Source of the DNA: Hibiscus mutabilis
Taxonomy: Eukaryota > Streptophyta > Magnoliopsida > Malvales > Malvaceae
Assembly: GCA_019671005.1 (NCBI GenBank)
Contig: CM033752.1
Coordinates: forward strand, 24,250,969-24,314,968
Direction: 5' to 3'
DNA length: 64,000 nt
Positions 9,745 through 19,685 of this stretch are shown one piece after another (the first letter of the stretch is position 1; each line of letters opens with the position of its first letter). The translations under genes were made by a program, and so were the position numbers. Under the pieces are notes generated by a model that ran no database searches, had not been told where the DNA came from, and worked only from the letters and a program-made list of their open reading frames with translations.

Positions 9745-10659
9745 CTGATGTCACTAAAGCAACAATTTCCTGCTCGGCCTCTACTGTGACCAATTTGCCT
9801 TCGACTACGAATTTTAATTTCTGATGCAATGATGAGGGGACAACTCCTGCGGAGTGGATCCATGGTCTTCCCAATAAGCAGCTGTAAGATGGTTTTATGT
9901 CCATTACCAAAAAATCAATCACATACTCAGTCGGCTCGATCAATAGAGGCACCTCAATTTTTCCCATTGTTCCTCTTTGTGTACCGTCAAAGGCTCTTAC
10001 GGAATTATGGCAGGGCTTTAGGTGAGAACCATCTATTGGTAGTTTCTGCAAGGTCACCATAGCAACACGTTCAATGCTGACCCGTTGTCAATCAGTACCC
10101 CAGGTACTACATACCCTTTGCAGTGGGTTGTGATGTTAAGGGCTTTGGTGGACCCCATTCCTCCCTCGGGGATCTCGTCATCACTGAATGTTATATGATT
10201 ATAGGCAGTCATATGCCCCACTATCCTGTCCAGTTTTCTCACAGAAATATCCTGGGGCACAAAAGTTTGATTTAGTACTTTTAATAGTGCCTCACGGTGT
10301 CTTTCTGAACTCAAGAGCAACTCTAGCACTGTGATCCTAGCCGGTTGCTTTCGTAGTTGTTCCACTACGCTGTACTCGCTATGTCTTAGGAACTTCAGAA
10401 ATTCTTTGGCTTGGGCCTCAGTTACCGGCTCATTCATCTTTGGGAGAGGTTCTTCACTGAATATCTGCGTGGGGCTAACCGCTGTATTCTTTCCCTTATT
10501 TTTGACCGCTTCAGCTGCTCTCAAAGCCTCAGAGGAATAACATCTGCCGCTCCTCGTGAAATGGCCCACCTCACCGACATTCACATCGCTCTTGCTTTGT
10601 TCGTCTTTTAGCGTAGGCTCTTTTACCTGACCATATTCTGGCTTTTCTGGCGTGGTCAC
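9722..10659 (-). pseudogene. Ogre aspartic protease and upstream region
   Basis: Residues 1-185 of the first frame (10659-10102) include SGRCYSSEALR, AKEFLKFLRHSEYSVVEQL, and YNHITFSDDEIPEGG, the conserved lead-in to Ogre protease. The active site GVLIDNGSALNV lies at about 10100-10060 (D-N-G-S form). The continuation in another frame (10060-9722) has LKPCHNSVRAFDGTQ, PTEYVIDFLVMDI and YSCLLGRPWIH, the second half of the retropepsin fold. The two halves are separated by a one-base frameshift at about 10055-10060, directly after the catalytic motif. Expected role: polyprotein maturation. Confidence 0.87.
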
Positions 10660-10683
10660 ATTTATAGCATAGTTCCAGGGAGT

Positions 10684-12569
10684 TTACCGCATATCCTTGA
10701 ATGGGAACGGGGATGGTGCTGAAATGATGATCTTGGGATTTATCTTAGTGGTTTCTCCTTGGGAGACACCTGCATTCCCTGGCCTGGAAGAGATGATAAA
10801 AGGTCTATCCCTCCCGTATTTAACGTTGGGGCTATCTGTCATATGTACGTCCGACCCCTTCTTTCCCGTGGGCTCTTCGAAGAATTCTATTTGCTTTTTA
10901 TTCATCAATTGTTGTACCAATCTCTTGAACTCGTCGCACTTTTGGATGCCATGCCCTTCGTCCTGATGGAATTCGCAATACACTTCACATCCCTTCTGCC
11001 TTATTACCATGCCTTTGTTGATCACATGGGCCATGCATAATTGTTGAAATACCCACAGCAAAGGAGATTTGATTTCTGACACATCATCCTTAATCTTCCT
11101 GGTAAAGTATTCTTCAATAACATTTACTCCTCTGTTCCCATGATTAGGTAATGGGTTAGTAGCTACACTTGGTTCTTCGAACTTTAATATCCCAGAATCA
11201 ATTAAGTTCTGCACAAGATTTTTGAAGGCGAGGCAGTTCTCGGTGGGATGTCCAGGGGCACCACCGTGATAGTCACAATGCACGTTCGGGTTATACCAAG
11301 ACGGGAATGGCGGTTTGAAAGGAGTAACGTAATATGGACGGACCAGGTCTGCTTCATACAACTGGGAGTAAAGCTCCAAGTACGGAACGGGTAGGGGAGT
11401 AAAAGTTTTCCTCTCTTTCTCTTTTCTGGAAGGTTCTCTCCTCTCTTTGATTCGAGTTTTGTGCTTTTCCCATAGGTGCTTGTGGCTGTGAGTGTAAAAT
11501 TCTTCGGGGTGGTGTAAGTGCTGGTGGTGTTTACTTCATTCTTCTTGCTGTATTTCCGAGATCCTTCTCCGCTATCAATCCTGCCACTCTTAATTGCCAA
11601 TTCAAGGGACTCCCCAGTCCTAATTAGATCAACAAAACTATGTGTTGTATTATTAATGAGGCGATCGAAAAGTGACCCTTTCAAAGTATTAACGAATAAT
11701 GGCGTAATTTCATGTTCCGAGAGGAGTGGCTGAATTTGGGCGGCCACTTCCTGCCACCTTTGAGCATATTGTCGTAGACTTTCGTTGGACTTCTGCCCCA
11801 TATTTTCCAGCATAATTCTACTGGGGGTCATATCTGTTACATGTTTATATTGCTCAATGAATGCTCTTGACAGATCTTTCCATGTCTTGATATTTACCTT
11901 GCTCAACTGGGTGTACCACCGTAACGCCGCTCCAGTTAGGCTGTCTTGGAAACAGTGAATCAGTAGCTTCTCATCCTTAAGGTAGGCCGCCATCTTCCGG
12001 CAGTACATTGCTGTGTGCGGGGAAGGACACGTGGTTCCATCGTATTTGTCGAACTCTGGCATTTTAAATTTTAGAGGTAGGACAAGATCGGATACCAGAC
12101 TTAAGTCACTAGCATCATTTCCTGACTCTTCCATAGCTTGTAAAGTTTTAAATTTTTCCTCCATGAGGCAAAACCTTTCCTCCCACTTTTTCTCTACCTC
12201 TGTCCTGATCCTTTCGACCAAATTCAGGTCTGGCACCTCCTCTTCATAGAGTGCTTCAGTGTCGAGGGGTTGAGTCTCAGATGCCCCTACCTGAAGATTA
12301 GCTGACATTCCTGCAGGGTTGATATACACCCTTCTAGTCAGATTTGGCGCAGCTGTTTGAACCTTATTGTGAACTGGGGTACCCTCTGGTTCTTGAACAG
12401 TTTCTCCTTCAACTCTCTTTCCAAGACTTTTAGCCAATAATGTGGTTATGTCAGATACTATCGATGCTTGCGACTGAGCAATCTGGTCACTGAGGCTTCT
12501 TTGAGCCTCTTCAAACCTTGCTTCGAGCTCTCTTTGCCCCTTTTCTAGACTGATTATCCTGTCTTCCAT
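10684..12569 (-). pseudogene. Ogre gag (capsid and two zinc knuckles)
   Basis: Starts MEDRIISLEKGQRELEARF at 12569, a short coiled-coil N-terminus. The capsid-like Retrotrans_gag region is intact: MPEFDKYDGTTCP, AMYCRKMAAYLKDEKLLIHCFQDSLTGAALRWY, TWKDLSRAFIEQYKHV, NESLRQYAQRWQEVAAQI and FVNTLKGSLFDRLI. A frameshift in the overlap at 11202-11379 moves reading to the frame ending at 10684. That part has two knuckles, CDYHGGAPGHPTENC and CEFHQDEGHGIQKC, both with His in place of the usual second Cys, a form seen in Ogre/Tat Gag. Gag would package element RNA. Protease follows 25 bases downstream. Confidence 0.9.
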
Positions 12570-12893
12570 GAGCTTGCTTTGTAATCGGGTAAAGCATGGA
12601 TGATGAATGATTGAAGGTTAACTCCTATTTTCAAACATTGCCACAATATTCATAACATTAATATGATTACAAGAAAAATAAATGCATGTATAATGATGCA
12701 AATGTCATGATGCAATGCAAGAATGTATGCAGATAAGGTACTGATTCTGCTGGTAATCACCCTTTTGAACTACTTCCACGGGAATTAAAGGGTCTAGATT
12801 ACAACAGAGTTCATATTACAAAATGAATATCCCTAATACAAAAGAGTACTAATTACAACACAGAGACCTATAGATAAGCCCTAGCTCTATCTC
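12570..12893 (-). other. ORF1-gag spacer with hairpin and ATTACAAA repeats
   Basis: No gene. On the + strand ACCCTTT (12759-12765) and AAAGGGT (12787-12793) form a 7 bp stem; the stretch 12794-12870 then has four degenerate units with core ATTACAA, about 19 bases apart. The same arrangement occurs in element B at 24725-24846, so it is an element feature. Confidence 0.65.
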
Positions 12894-15162
12894 CTAATTT
12901 TCCAATTGCCCTGAGCAACTTGTGAACCTGAGAGCTTCTTCCATTTCTGGGACTACGAAAGGTCGGAGTGTTTCAGCCTCGACGGCCAAATCATTCACAT
13001 GCCTGGCTACTCGCTGTATGTCCACCATCAGGTTTGCATAATATTGGTCCCTATCTTGTACCATCCAGGCAGCGTCACGCAGTCTCCTTTGCCAATAAGT
13101 GTTCCCTCCAGCTGTAGCCTCTTCGAATACACTAATTCTTTCCTTATAATCTTCAACAGTTGCTTCAAGGGACTTAATTCGGGTTCGTAACATGCCTACT
13201 TCGCGCTCTCTTTCTTGTAGCTCAGTGAAGCCATTCCTCTGGCAGTACGTTTGAAAGGAGAGTTCTACTTCTGCCACCTTTTCTCTCAGTTCGACATTCT
13301 GACTTCGACTTTGATCCAGACTTTGGATAGTGTCGTTGTATAACTTTTGCATCTCTAACAGTCTATTCCGGCTACTCATGGACCTTCTTTTCCATACGGT
13401 GACATTTTCTCTCTCGTGATTGACTGCTTGTTTTCCTTTGCTAATTTCTTGCCTGATTCTTTCCTTTTCTTGGTCAATGGCCTTCTTGGAGGACTGTCTT
13501 TCTTCCTCAATAGCCAACCGACAGCTTTCTATCTCCTTCTCGATCGCTCTCTTGCTGATTTCTCGTTCTTCTTCCACCAAATAGATACCATTCATTCTTT
13601 CTTTTTCCACGGCTATGAACTGACTTCGGCCAACCTTCTGTATTTTCGCTTGTAGTAGAAGGGCATCCTTTTGGTAAAGAGCGTTCTTGTCGCTCAAATC
13701 CGCATTTAATTTCTTCAACTGCCTAATGATCCCATCCCGTTCGTCGACCTCTAAGCTTGCCTTATAGAGCTCACTCGCATGTTGAGTCTGTTGGGTATCC
13801 ATTTTCCTTTTAATTTCTTCGAGTTCATTCCGTAAGATGTCAGTTTCAGACGGTACCACCCTTGTAATCTCCTCAAGCGACACCGCTGGTCCTTGATCAG
13901 ATTCAAGAATCACATTATTAACCCTCAAACGTCTCCAAAGATCGTAGTCTGGGGTGGTCATGTGCTCGGTGTCTCCTTCCACCCTGATCCGGTAACAATG
14001 GTCCCAAGCCCTCATGATAGTCTGAACTTTTCCTTTGAACTCCCCTTTGAAAAGAAATTCAGTTCGACTTAACTCGGCGGTATTGGGAATGAACTATCGT
14101 GATCTGAACTGTCGAGACACCAAAAGCAGAGCACAAGCAATCCCTCCGTGCAACCCCAACATCATCAGCCAGTTGAAATCGCCACAACTGTATAAAAAGT
14201 AATTAACTTTGCCGAGCCATGGAACCCTCCATGCTATGTCTTCGTCTTGAATGTTCCTGAAGAAACTAGTCCATTTTTTTGTTTTCAAGTCTTCTTGCCA
14301 TTCTTTTGCTAAGTACTCCCATAAAGGCGAAAAACCTTGGAAGGATATCCTCGGTAGGACCCTCGTCGGCGTCTTCCACATGTGACTCTGAATCCACACC
14401 TGTAACAGCTGTGCACATCCTCGAAAACATCATTTTTCATGCTTCCGACTAGCATTTAAAGAAATGAAGGTCTCGGCCAAGATTGCTGGTACTGGGTTCG
14501 CTCTCCGTTTCACACGCTCAAACAAGTCCAGAATGGCTATGTCAATGTTCCCAAGTACTCTCGGAAAGATCACCAAGCCATATATTCCTAAGGCGAATAA
14601 GTCCATCTTCTTTGCCTCGTCTGGATGTGTCGATATGATGTCCCGAATACTTTCCCATGCAAAAACTGTATTGTCTCCTCGTAGCTGAATCAGGCCATTA
14701 ACCCAATCGCCACTCATTCCTGCAAAGGTTTTGAGCTTCGAAGTGTAATTTTGATTCCTCGGAGGCTTCGCGTAGATCCAATCTTCCTGAATGTTCTTCT
14801 GGTTAAGTAAAACAGTGTATTCTTCTACTGTAGGCATCATGTCTTGCCCATTGAAGGTGAAGCAGCAAAAGGCAGGATTCCATAACTGAAAAATAGCTCG
14901 GAGCAGGGGCTGGTTAACCCGAACATATAACAGTTGTGCAATGTCGCCATAACTATCACAGAATAAGTCCTGTAGTCTTCGGTCCCATCTTTCCCAAATG
15001 CTTTGAAGATCCCACAAGTTGTTCTATTGGAGACTCACATAGGTGTACCCTACTATTACGCGTTCGTTCGGCGAACTGTCCCCTTGGGCTTTCTGGTTGA
15101 CCTCTGACCAATGTCTGACTGACAAATTAAGCTCTTCTTTCCTAAGACACCTTTTTTTCCAT
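12894..15162 (-). pseudogene. Ogre ORF1 (DUF7745-like N-terminus plus coiled coil)
   Basis: ORF1 is the Ogre-specific gene in front of gag; its function is unknown. The probable ATG is at 15162 (plus-strand CAT), but a stop follows within a few codons. The DUF7745-like part is readable at 15017-14430: DLFCDSYGDIAQLLYVRVNQ, LWNPAFCCFTFNGQDMMPTVEEYTVLL, KKMDLFALGIYGLVIFPRVLG. A second piece (14399-14094) continues it (SPLWEYLAKEW, WRVPWLGKVNYFLYSCGDF). The last 373 codons (14015-12894) are Glu/Lys/Arg-rich with long heptad stretches, a strong coiled coil, ending MVDIQRVARHVNDLAVEAETLRPF. Two frame breaks near 14410 and 14060 and the early stop inactivate it. Confidence 0.82.
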
Positions 15163-15807
15163 GGTGAAAGACTTTCTGATCGGGCAAACCACTTGATCCA
15201 GTACCTTTATGTGATGCAAATGTATGATGTATGAAAAAAACAAAAGCGAAAAAGAAAACAAGTCAGTACCAGATAAAATTAATAAATATATAAATAAAAG
15301 GACAAATTAAACAGAATAAACACATAAAACAACCCTATTTATCCCGTCTAAAACCTAAGGTTATCCGCATGGCTCTAAAGGGGTAGGCTTCTATGTATTC
15401 TCTACATGCAGTCTTGGTTCTAGGAGGTACCCGAATTGTCCTTGTTTTCCTCTAATAAGAGTAGCAAGGCCCCCGATCATCACCCATTATAGGCTCCTTT
15501 CAACCGAGTTCAATTCAGGGGGACCCATTCGCTTATGCCCGTACGAAGGAACGATATCCTTACTAAAACATAAGGTACTCAAGCCCCGAAGGTACTTGCT
15601 AGGCCCATACGGGAGAACGATATCTCCACGAAAGCATTAGCGTTTTCCCCCACCTAAAAAACGGGTTTATATGCCATATTTTAAATGCGCAATTATAACC
15701 GAATGTTAATTTAATAGTCACTTTAACCCGGAATTTCTAATATTAATAAAGCAGTAATTATTTTAAAAAGCTTGACTCTCTTCTTGTTTTCGAAAAACAA
15801 AAAAATT
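15163..15807 (-). promoter_or_regulatory. Ogre 5' leader with twin ACGATA-loop hairpins
   Basis: Untranslated leader between PBS and ORF1. About 480 bases are clearly conserved with element B (25340-25815). On the + strand two hairpins share loop ACGATA: AAGGA/TCCTT at 15546-15561 and GGAGA/TCTCC at 15612-15627. In the sense RNA the loop is UAUCGU and GAUAUC is self-complementary. Position suggests a packaging or dimerization region; that is inference. Confidence 0.65.
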
Positions 15808-15826
15808 GTCCCCAGCGGAGTCGCCA
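15808..15826 (-). other. Primer-binding site (tRNA-Arg type)
   Basis: Plus-strand GTCCCCAGCGGAGTCGCCA ends in CCA two bases from the LTR, so the sense strand reads TGGCGACTC.., complementary to a tRNA 3' end. Ogre elements are known to use tRNA-Arg; the match to a particular host tRNA was not checked. The identical 19-mer is at 25816-25834. Confidence 0.8.
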
Positions 15827-16165
15827 TCTGTAGCGATGTCTGTTTCGCTAAAAAATACCGAGTTTTCGAAGTGTTGGTTGTCTTTCGGATATAAAAACAT
15901 TTATCCGTAAGGGTTTTGAAGAAACGCGTTATATTAGAAATTGGAGTCGCCACCGGCCACTTAGGTAGGCCGGACACCATAAAACCAGAGATTTAAAAAC
16001 TATTGGGTTCAGGAGTCGGTTACGGATGGGGAAGGATTAGTACCCCCACACCGCCCAAAATTGGTACTTTAATAATTACCGCTTTATTAATATTAGACTT
16101 TCCGGATTAAAGTGACGATTAGTTTAAAATTCGGTTATAAATGTGAATAAATTTTAAAGGCCCCG

Positions 16166-16232
16166 TTATCCGAGAGTAAACGCCCAACCACTATCAGTAT
16201 GCCTGATACTGGCCCCGTTTACGCTCGGATAA
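16166..16232 (-). repeat. Two-tier hairpin in the Ogre LTR
   Basis: Outer arms TTATCCGAGAGTAAACG (16166-16182) and CGTTTACGCTCGGATAA (16216-16232) pair over 17 positions with one mismatch. Inside the loop TATCAG (16192-16197) and CTGATA (16203-16208) pair perfectly. The same structure is in the LTR of B at 26178-26244. Confidence 0.85.
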
Positions 16233-17912
16233 AAGGGCACCGCATGGACATTATATATTCCATTATGCAAACTTAGTGAGGAAAATATAAAACATGGCAA
16301 ATAATTTAAATACAATAAATATAACATAATAGAATACTAATCTAAAACATACATACATATATATTATTCCTACTCGTAAATAAGAACAAATTTAACATAT
16401 CACAATAACAAGGCATGAATAAATACATGTGGGAACAAAAACACATATTACAAGAAGACATACATATTAAAAATAAAACACATTGTAACATATGTAGAAC
16501 ATGGTATTATGCATGACAAAGAAAATATACTAACACGTAACCTAAAAGCAAAGAGAACATACAATACATGCTAAAATACAAAACATGTTGTGTACGAGCT
16601 AATTAAAATATCAATCGAATATGTGTGATACGAGTGACCGAACAAACGCACAAAAATACATAATCACCATAAACTTAACACATATATACATATAAACATG
16701 AAAATATGAAGCATGTACGAGAGACATATGAGCATGTAAAAAGGCTACATCAACATATACGATCATAATAAACGAACATGAATATTTAAATATGGAACAA
16801 GACTGAAATGAAAAGAAATAAACATAAGAAACAGAAATTAAAAGGCAATAATATGCGATTTAGGGACGAAATTGCAAACTAAACAGAATCTAAAAGGACT
16901 AAAACTGTAATTGGACCAAGGGGCAGGCTTGAAGTGAAAATTTCAAAAACACGGTGGGACTGGTGAGGTAATTTTGCCATTTAAAAACTGATTCAATTTA
17001 ATCCAGGGGTTGGATTGCAAGATTTTAGAATATAAGGGGGACCAGGGTTGTAAATATCCCATGCGGCAAGACAGAAATACAAATATCAAAAACGCGGGGG
17101 GATTTATTTCAGAATTTTACCATTTCACAAAATAAAATGCCTATAAAATCCCCCTTTTTAGCCCGATCTCAAATTTTCCCTCTTTTTTTCTTCTTTACCC
17201 GTTTTTTATAATACCCTATCTCTCATTTTCTCTCAACTCAACCCTCCCAAACCTTTGATGAACCCAGAAACTGGTGATCGTTCGTCCTCTTCTCCGCCGC
17301 CGACCGCCTCTAGCCGGCGCCAGCGAACCAAAAGAAACACCCAAAACCAACCTCTTTTCAAACCGAACCCAAATCTGAACTTAGATTTACACTAAGACTC
17401 ACCCTTTTGTCTAGATCTAAGCAAATACGAAATGAAAAAAAATTGTTTATGTTTAACCGAAATGAAACCAAAAGGGACCTCCCTCTCCCTTCAGTTCACC
17501 ATGTTCAGCTTTGGAAAGCTGAAGAGGCTTGTCACTGGTGAGGAGAGATCCGTTGACGATGAAGGTAACAAATCTACATCCCTCCCTTTTTGTTATCACT
17601 TCGTATTTTTTGTACATGCATGCAAAGAAGTAAGAAAAAGAAAGGGGAGTTACCACTGAAACTTTGTGCTTCTTTCTTATTTTTCCGTAACTGATTACAA
17701 CTGGGCTCCCTTACAAATTACTTGTTTCATACATATATCCCTCTTTTTTGGTTTGGTAGCAAGTACTGTACAATACATTTTTTTAGATATGAAATGATAC
17801 TGACATCCCTCTTTTTTGATGATTTTTGATATATCTGCTTATCCTGAACGCGGTGGTTGGAGACCAGCATGGTGGCGGTGTGGGGGAGATGTCTTCGGCC
17901 AGAGGCGTTCTC

Positions 17913-18194
17913 GACCGTTGGATCAGATTCGATCTAACGGTCGGGATAGCTTGAAGAATGCATGGTCCAGATGAAACCTCGATCGGTGGAACGGCTCCAG
18001 ATCGTGACACGTAGAGCTCAGCAGTCGAGGAGTTATAGCGCGTGGGATTCACGCACGCGTGGGATATCGAAGGGTCCGCTCGTGGATCGAACGCGCGCGT
18101 GGCATCCGAACGGTCCGGGCGTGTAATACACGCGGCCAGCTAGATAACTTTCCCTCTTTGATCGTGGCCGTTGGATCAATATTTTGATCCAACG
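17913..18194 (-). repeat. Two palindromes sharing the CGTTGGATC core
   Basis: GACCGTTGGATC (17913-17924) faces GATCTAACGGTC (17931-17942) across six bases, with one mismatch. CGTTGGATCAA (18169-18179) faces its exact complement (18184-18194) across TATT. GC-rich sequence between them contains repeated CGCGTG/CACGCG words. They lie downstream of the proposed TATA box, so they would be transcribed. Confidence 0.75.
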
Positions 18195-18287
18195 ACTCCT
18201 GGTTGGCTGCGCAAAGATAAAATAATTAGGGTTGGATATCTGATAGGTATTAGGGTTCTATTAGGTTTTGGGTTTGGGCCGATCGGG

Positions 18288-18302
18288 CCTTGTATTTTAT
18301 GG
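18288..18302 (-). promoter_or_regulatory. TATA-like box of the Ogre LTR
   Basis: Minus strand reads CCATAAAATACAAGG, closely resembling the TATAAATACAAGG of the B LTR (26888-26900). It is about 505 bases into the LTR. The first base of the box is C instead of T. Confidence 0.45.
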
Positions 18303-18806
18303 GTTTTGTAATAATCTGGACACTTAATTTAATTGGGTTTTTTATTTTCAGATTTTTCCATATATATTAATAATAATATATTAATATAATAGTAAATGCA
18401 TACACATACATACTTACGTACACATACATACGATTGTAATGAAATACATTCACACATAAATACACTTAATAATAATACATACAATTCATGCAACACTCAT
18501 TCGTATACATTCAATAATAACAAGGACATTAATAATATATACATGCAAACATATATAAACATACTCATAAATGCACATATACCAACATATATTATATGAT
18601 ACCCCTAACATAAATATAACCACATCACACACATATTAATAGGTACGTAATACACAACATAAATATATGCACCATGCATACATTCACACATTACACATAT
18701 ATCATATATGTAATATTAATAACATATACACGCACACACATATATGTAATCATGCACTAATATATTAATATGATACTTAGAGACTAGATAAAAATGAGTG
18801 ATTACA

Positions 18807-18816
18807 CCATCCCCTG
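18807..18816 (-). other. Polypurine tract of element B
   Basis: Sense strand reads CAGGGGATGG immediately before the LTR start TGTAATC. A PPT here shows that the LTR at 15829-18806 is the 3' LTR of the element on its right. Confidence 0.65.
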
Positions 18817-19001
18817 AGCTCATCCTTGATCTTCTCGTAGCACTTCGACGAGAACTAACTCTCAGCCCCTATGCTTTAAATCTCATCATTATTCATTTTT
18901 AAAGTAATGCAAAAGGCAATTTACTTGCGTATATTTCAAAAAATAATGATTGTTTGAAAAGATAACAGTCATTTTGAAAATCACAACTTGGAGGGGATAC
19001 T

Positions 19002-19239
19002 AAACATTTTGAAAACATTGTTTAGAACAAATGGTAAACATCTTTTTTCTTTTCTTTCTTCTTTCTTCTTCTTCTTTTTTTTCTTTTAAGGACCAAATAT
19101 TTTTTAAAAAAAATTAATGTTTGGAGAATGGTAAACAAAATTCGAAGTATATTGCCAAACATTTTAAAAACTAATGTTTGGGGAAATGGTAAACATCAAG
19201 ACTTTGGGAGAAAATGTCAAACCTTTTAAAACATGTTTG
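19002..19239 (-). repeat. Minisatellite-like CCAAACATT..AATGTTTGG units
   Basis: Four diverged units begin at about 19002, 19093, 19155 and 19218. The clearest (19155-19197) has arms CCAAACATT and AATGTTTGG around TTAAAAACT, then GGGAAATGGTAAACATC. Two others also keep the inverted arms and the GGTAAACA tail. They lie in B's presumed 3' UTR, a zone known to gain tandem repeats in Ogre-like elements. Confidence 0.7.
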
Positions 19240-19685
19240 CCCCCAAAATATCAAACACCATAGCACATCTGCTTCAAATTGCCAGATAACAACTCTAATG
19301 AAGTGCATATTTATAAGATCTTGACTATTGTGGAGATATATGCAAATGTATAGTTTCGTCTAGTCTAATAGGCTTTTGAGAGGAACAACCCTACCTAGTT
19401 TCTACCCCGTTTAAGGTGGCTCTCTTAATCTCACTATCTTACCATGCCCCATCCTTCCCTCATTTGGGGTGTCGATCAAGCACTTCGAAGTTTGACGTTC
19501 CTTGAAGCAAAGTTAATCCTTATAGGAGGAATGAAATTTGAAGACATTCTCAATCAACTTGGATATATATGGATGACCAGAATAGTCTTTGGGGCTTATA
19601 ATGTAGGCCTTTGGTTTATGGTTAAGTGAAACAGTATTTATGTACTTATGTAACTTGGATATGCCCATTATTCCTTCCCATTTTT

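Larger units (their letters stand above)
8044..18806 (-). mobile_element. Ogre/Tat-type Ty3/gypsy retrotransposon A, interrupted by Athila
   Basis: On the minus strand the order is LTR, PBS, leader, ORF1, spacer, gag, protease, linker with probable intron, RT. An additional ORF1 before gag, a long LTR, a PBS ending TGGCGACTC and the protease-RT intron are together diagnostic of the Ogre lineage within Tat. The element stops inside RT at 8044 where the Athila LTR ends; RNase H, integrase and its own 3' LTR should continue to the left of the window. Coding regions have only a few lesions, making A the best preserved large gypsy element here. Confidence 0.88.
15829..18806 (-). repeat. Ogre LTR, 2978 bp, shared by elements A and B
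   Basis: Sense strand begins TGTAATCACTCATTTTT (at 18806) and ends CATCGCTACA (at 15829), the same termini as the LTR at 25837-27065. It is followed by a PBS (so it is A's 5' LTR) and preceded by the purine run GGGGATGG (so it is also B's 3' LTR). The 16260-17000 and 18360-18780 parts are AT-rich with many ACATA units. The 17150-18280 part is more GC-rich and unlike the 1229 bp LTR of B, which lacks about 1.7 kb here. Several palindromes are noted separately. Confidence 0.85.

Noticed and set aside
17143..17392. Plus-strand TATAAAAT followed by a CT-rich leader and an ATG at about 17258, resembling a captured host promoter and first exon
   Set aside because: The frame ends after about 45 codons in low-complexity Ser/Pro sequence, and it is inside the LTR on the strand opposite to element sense. 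Without another copy it is not supportable.
18396..18599. 67-codon His/Thr/Asn-rich frame
   Set aside because: Produced by ACATAC-like simple repeats in the LTR.
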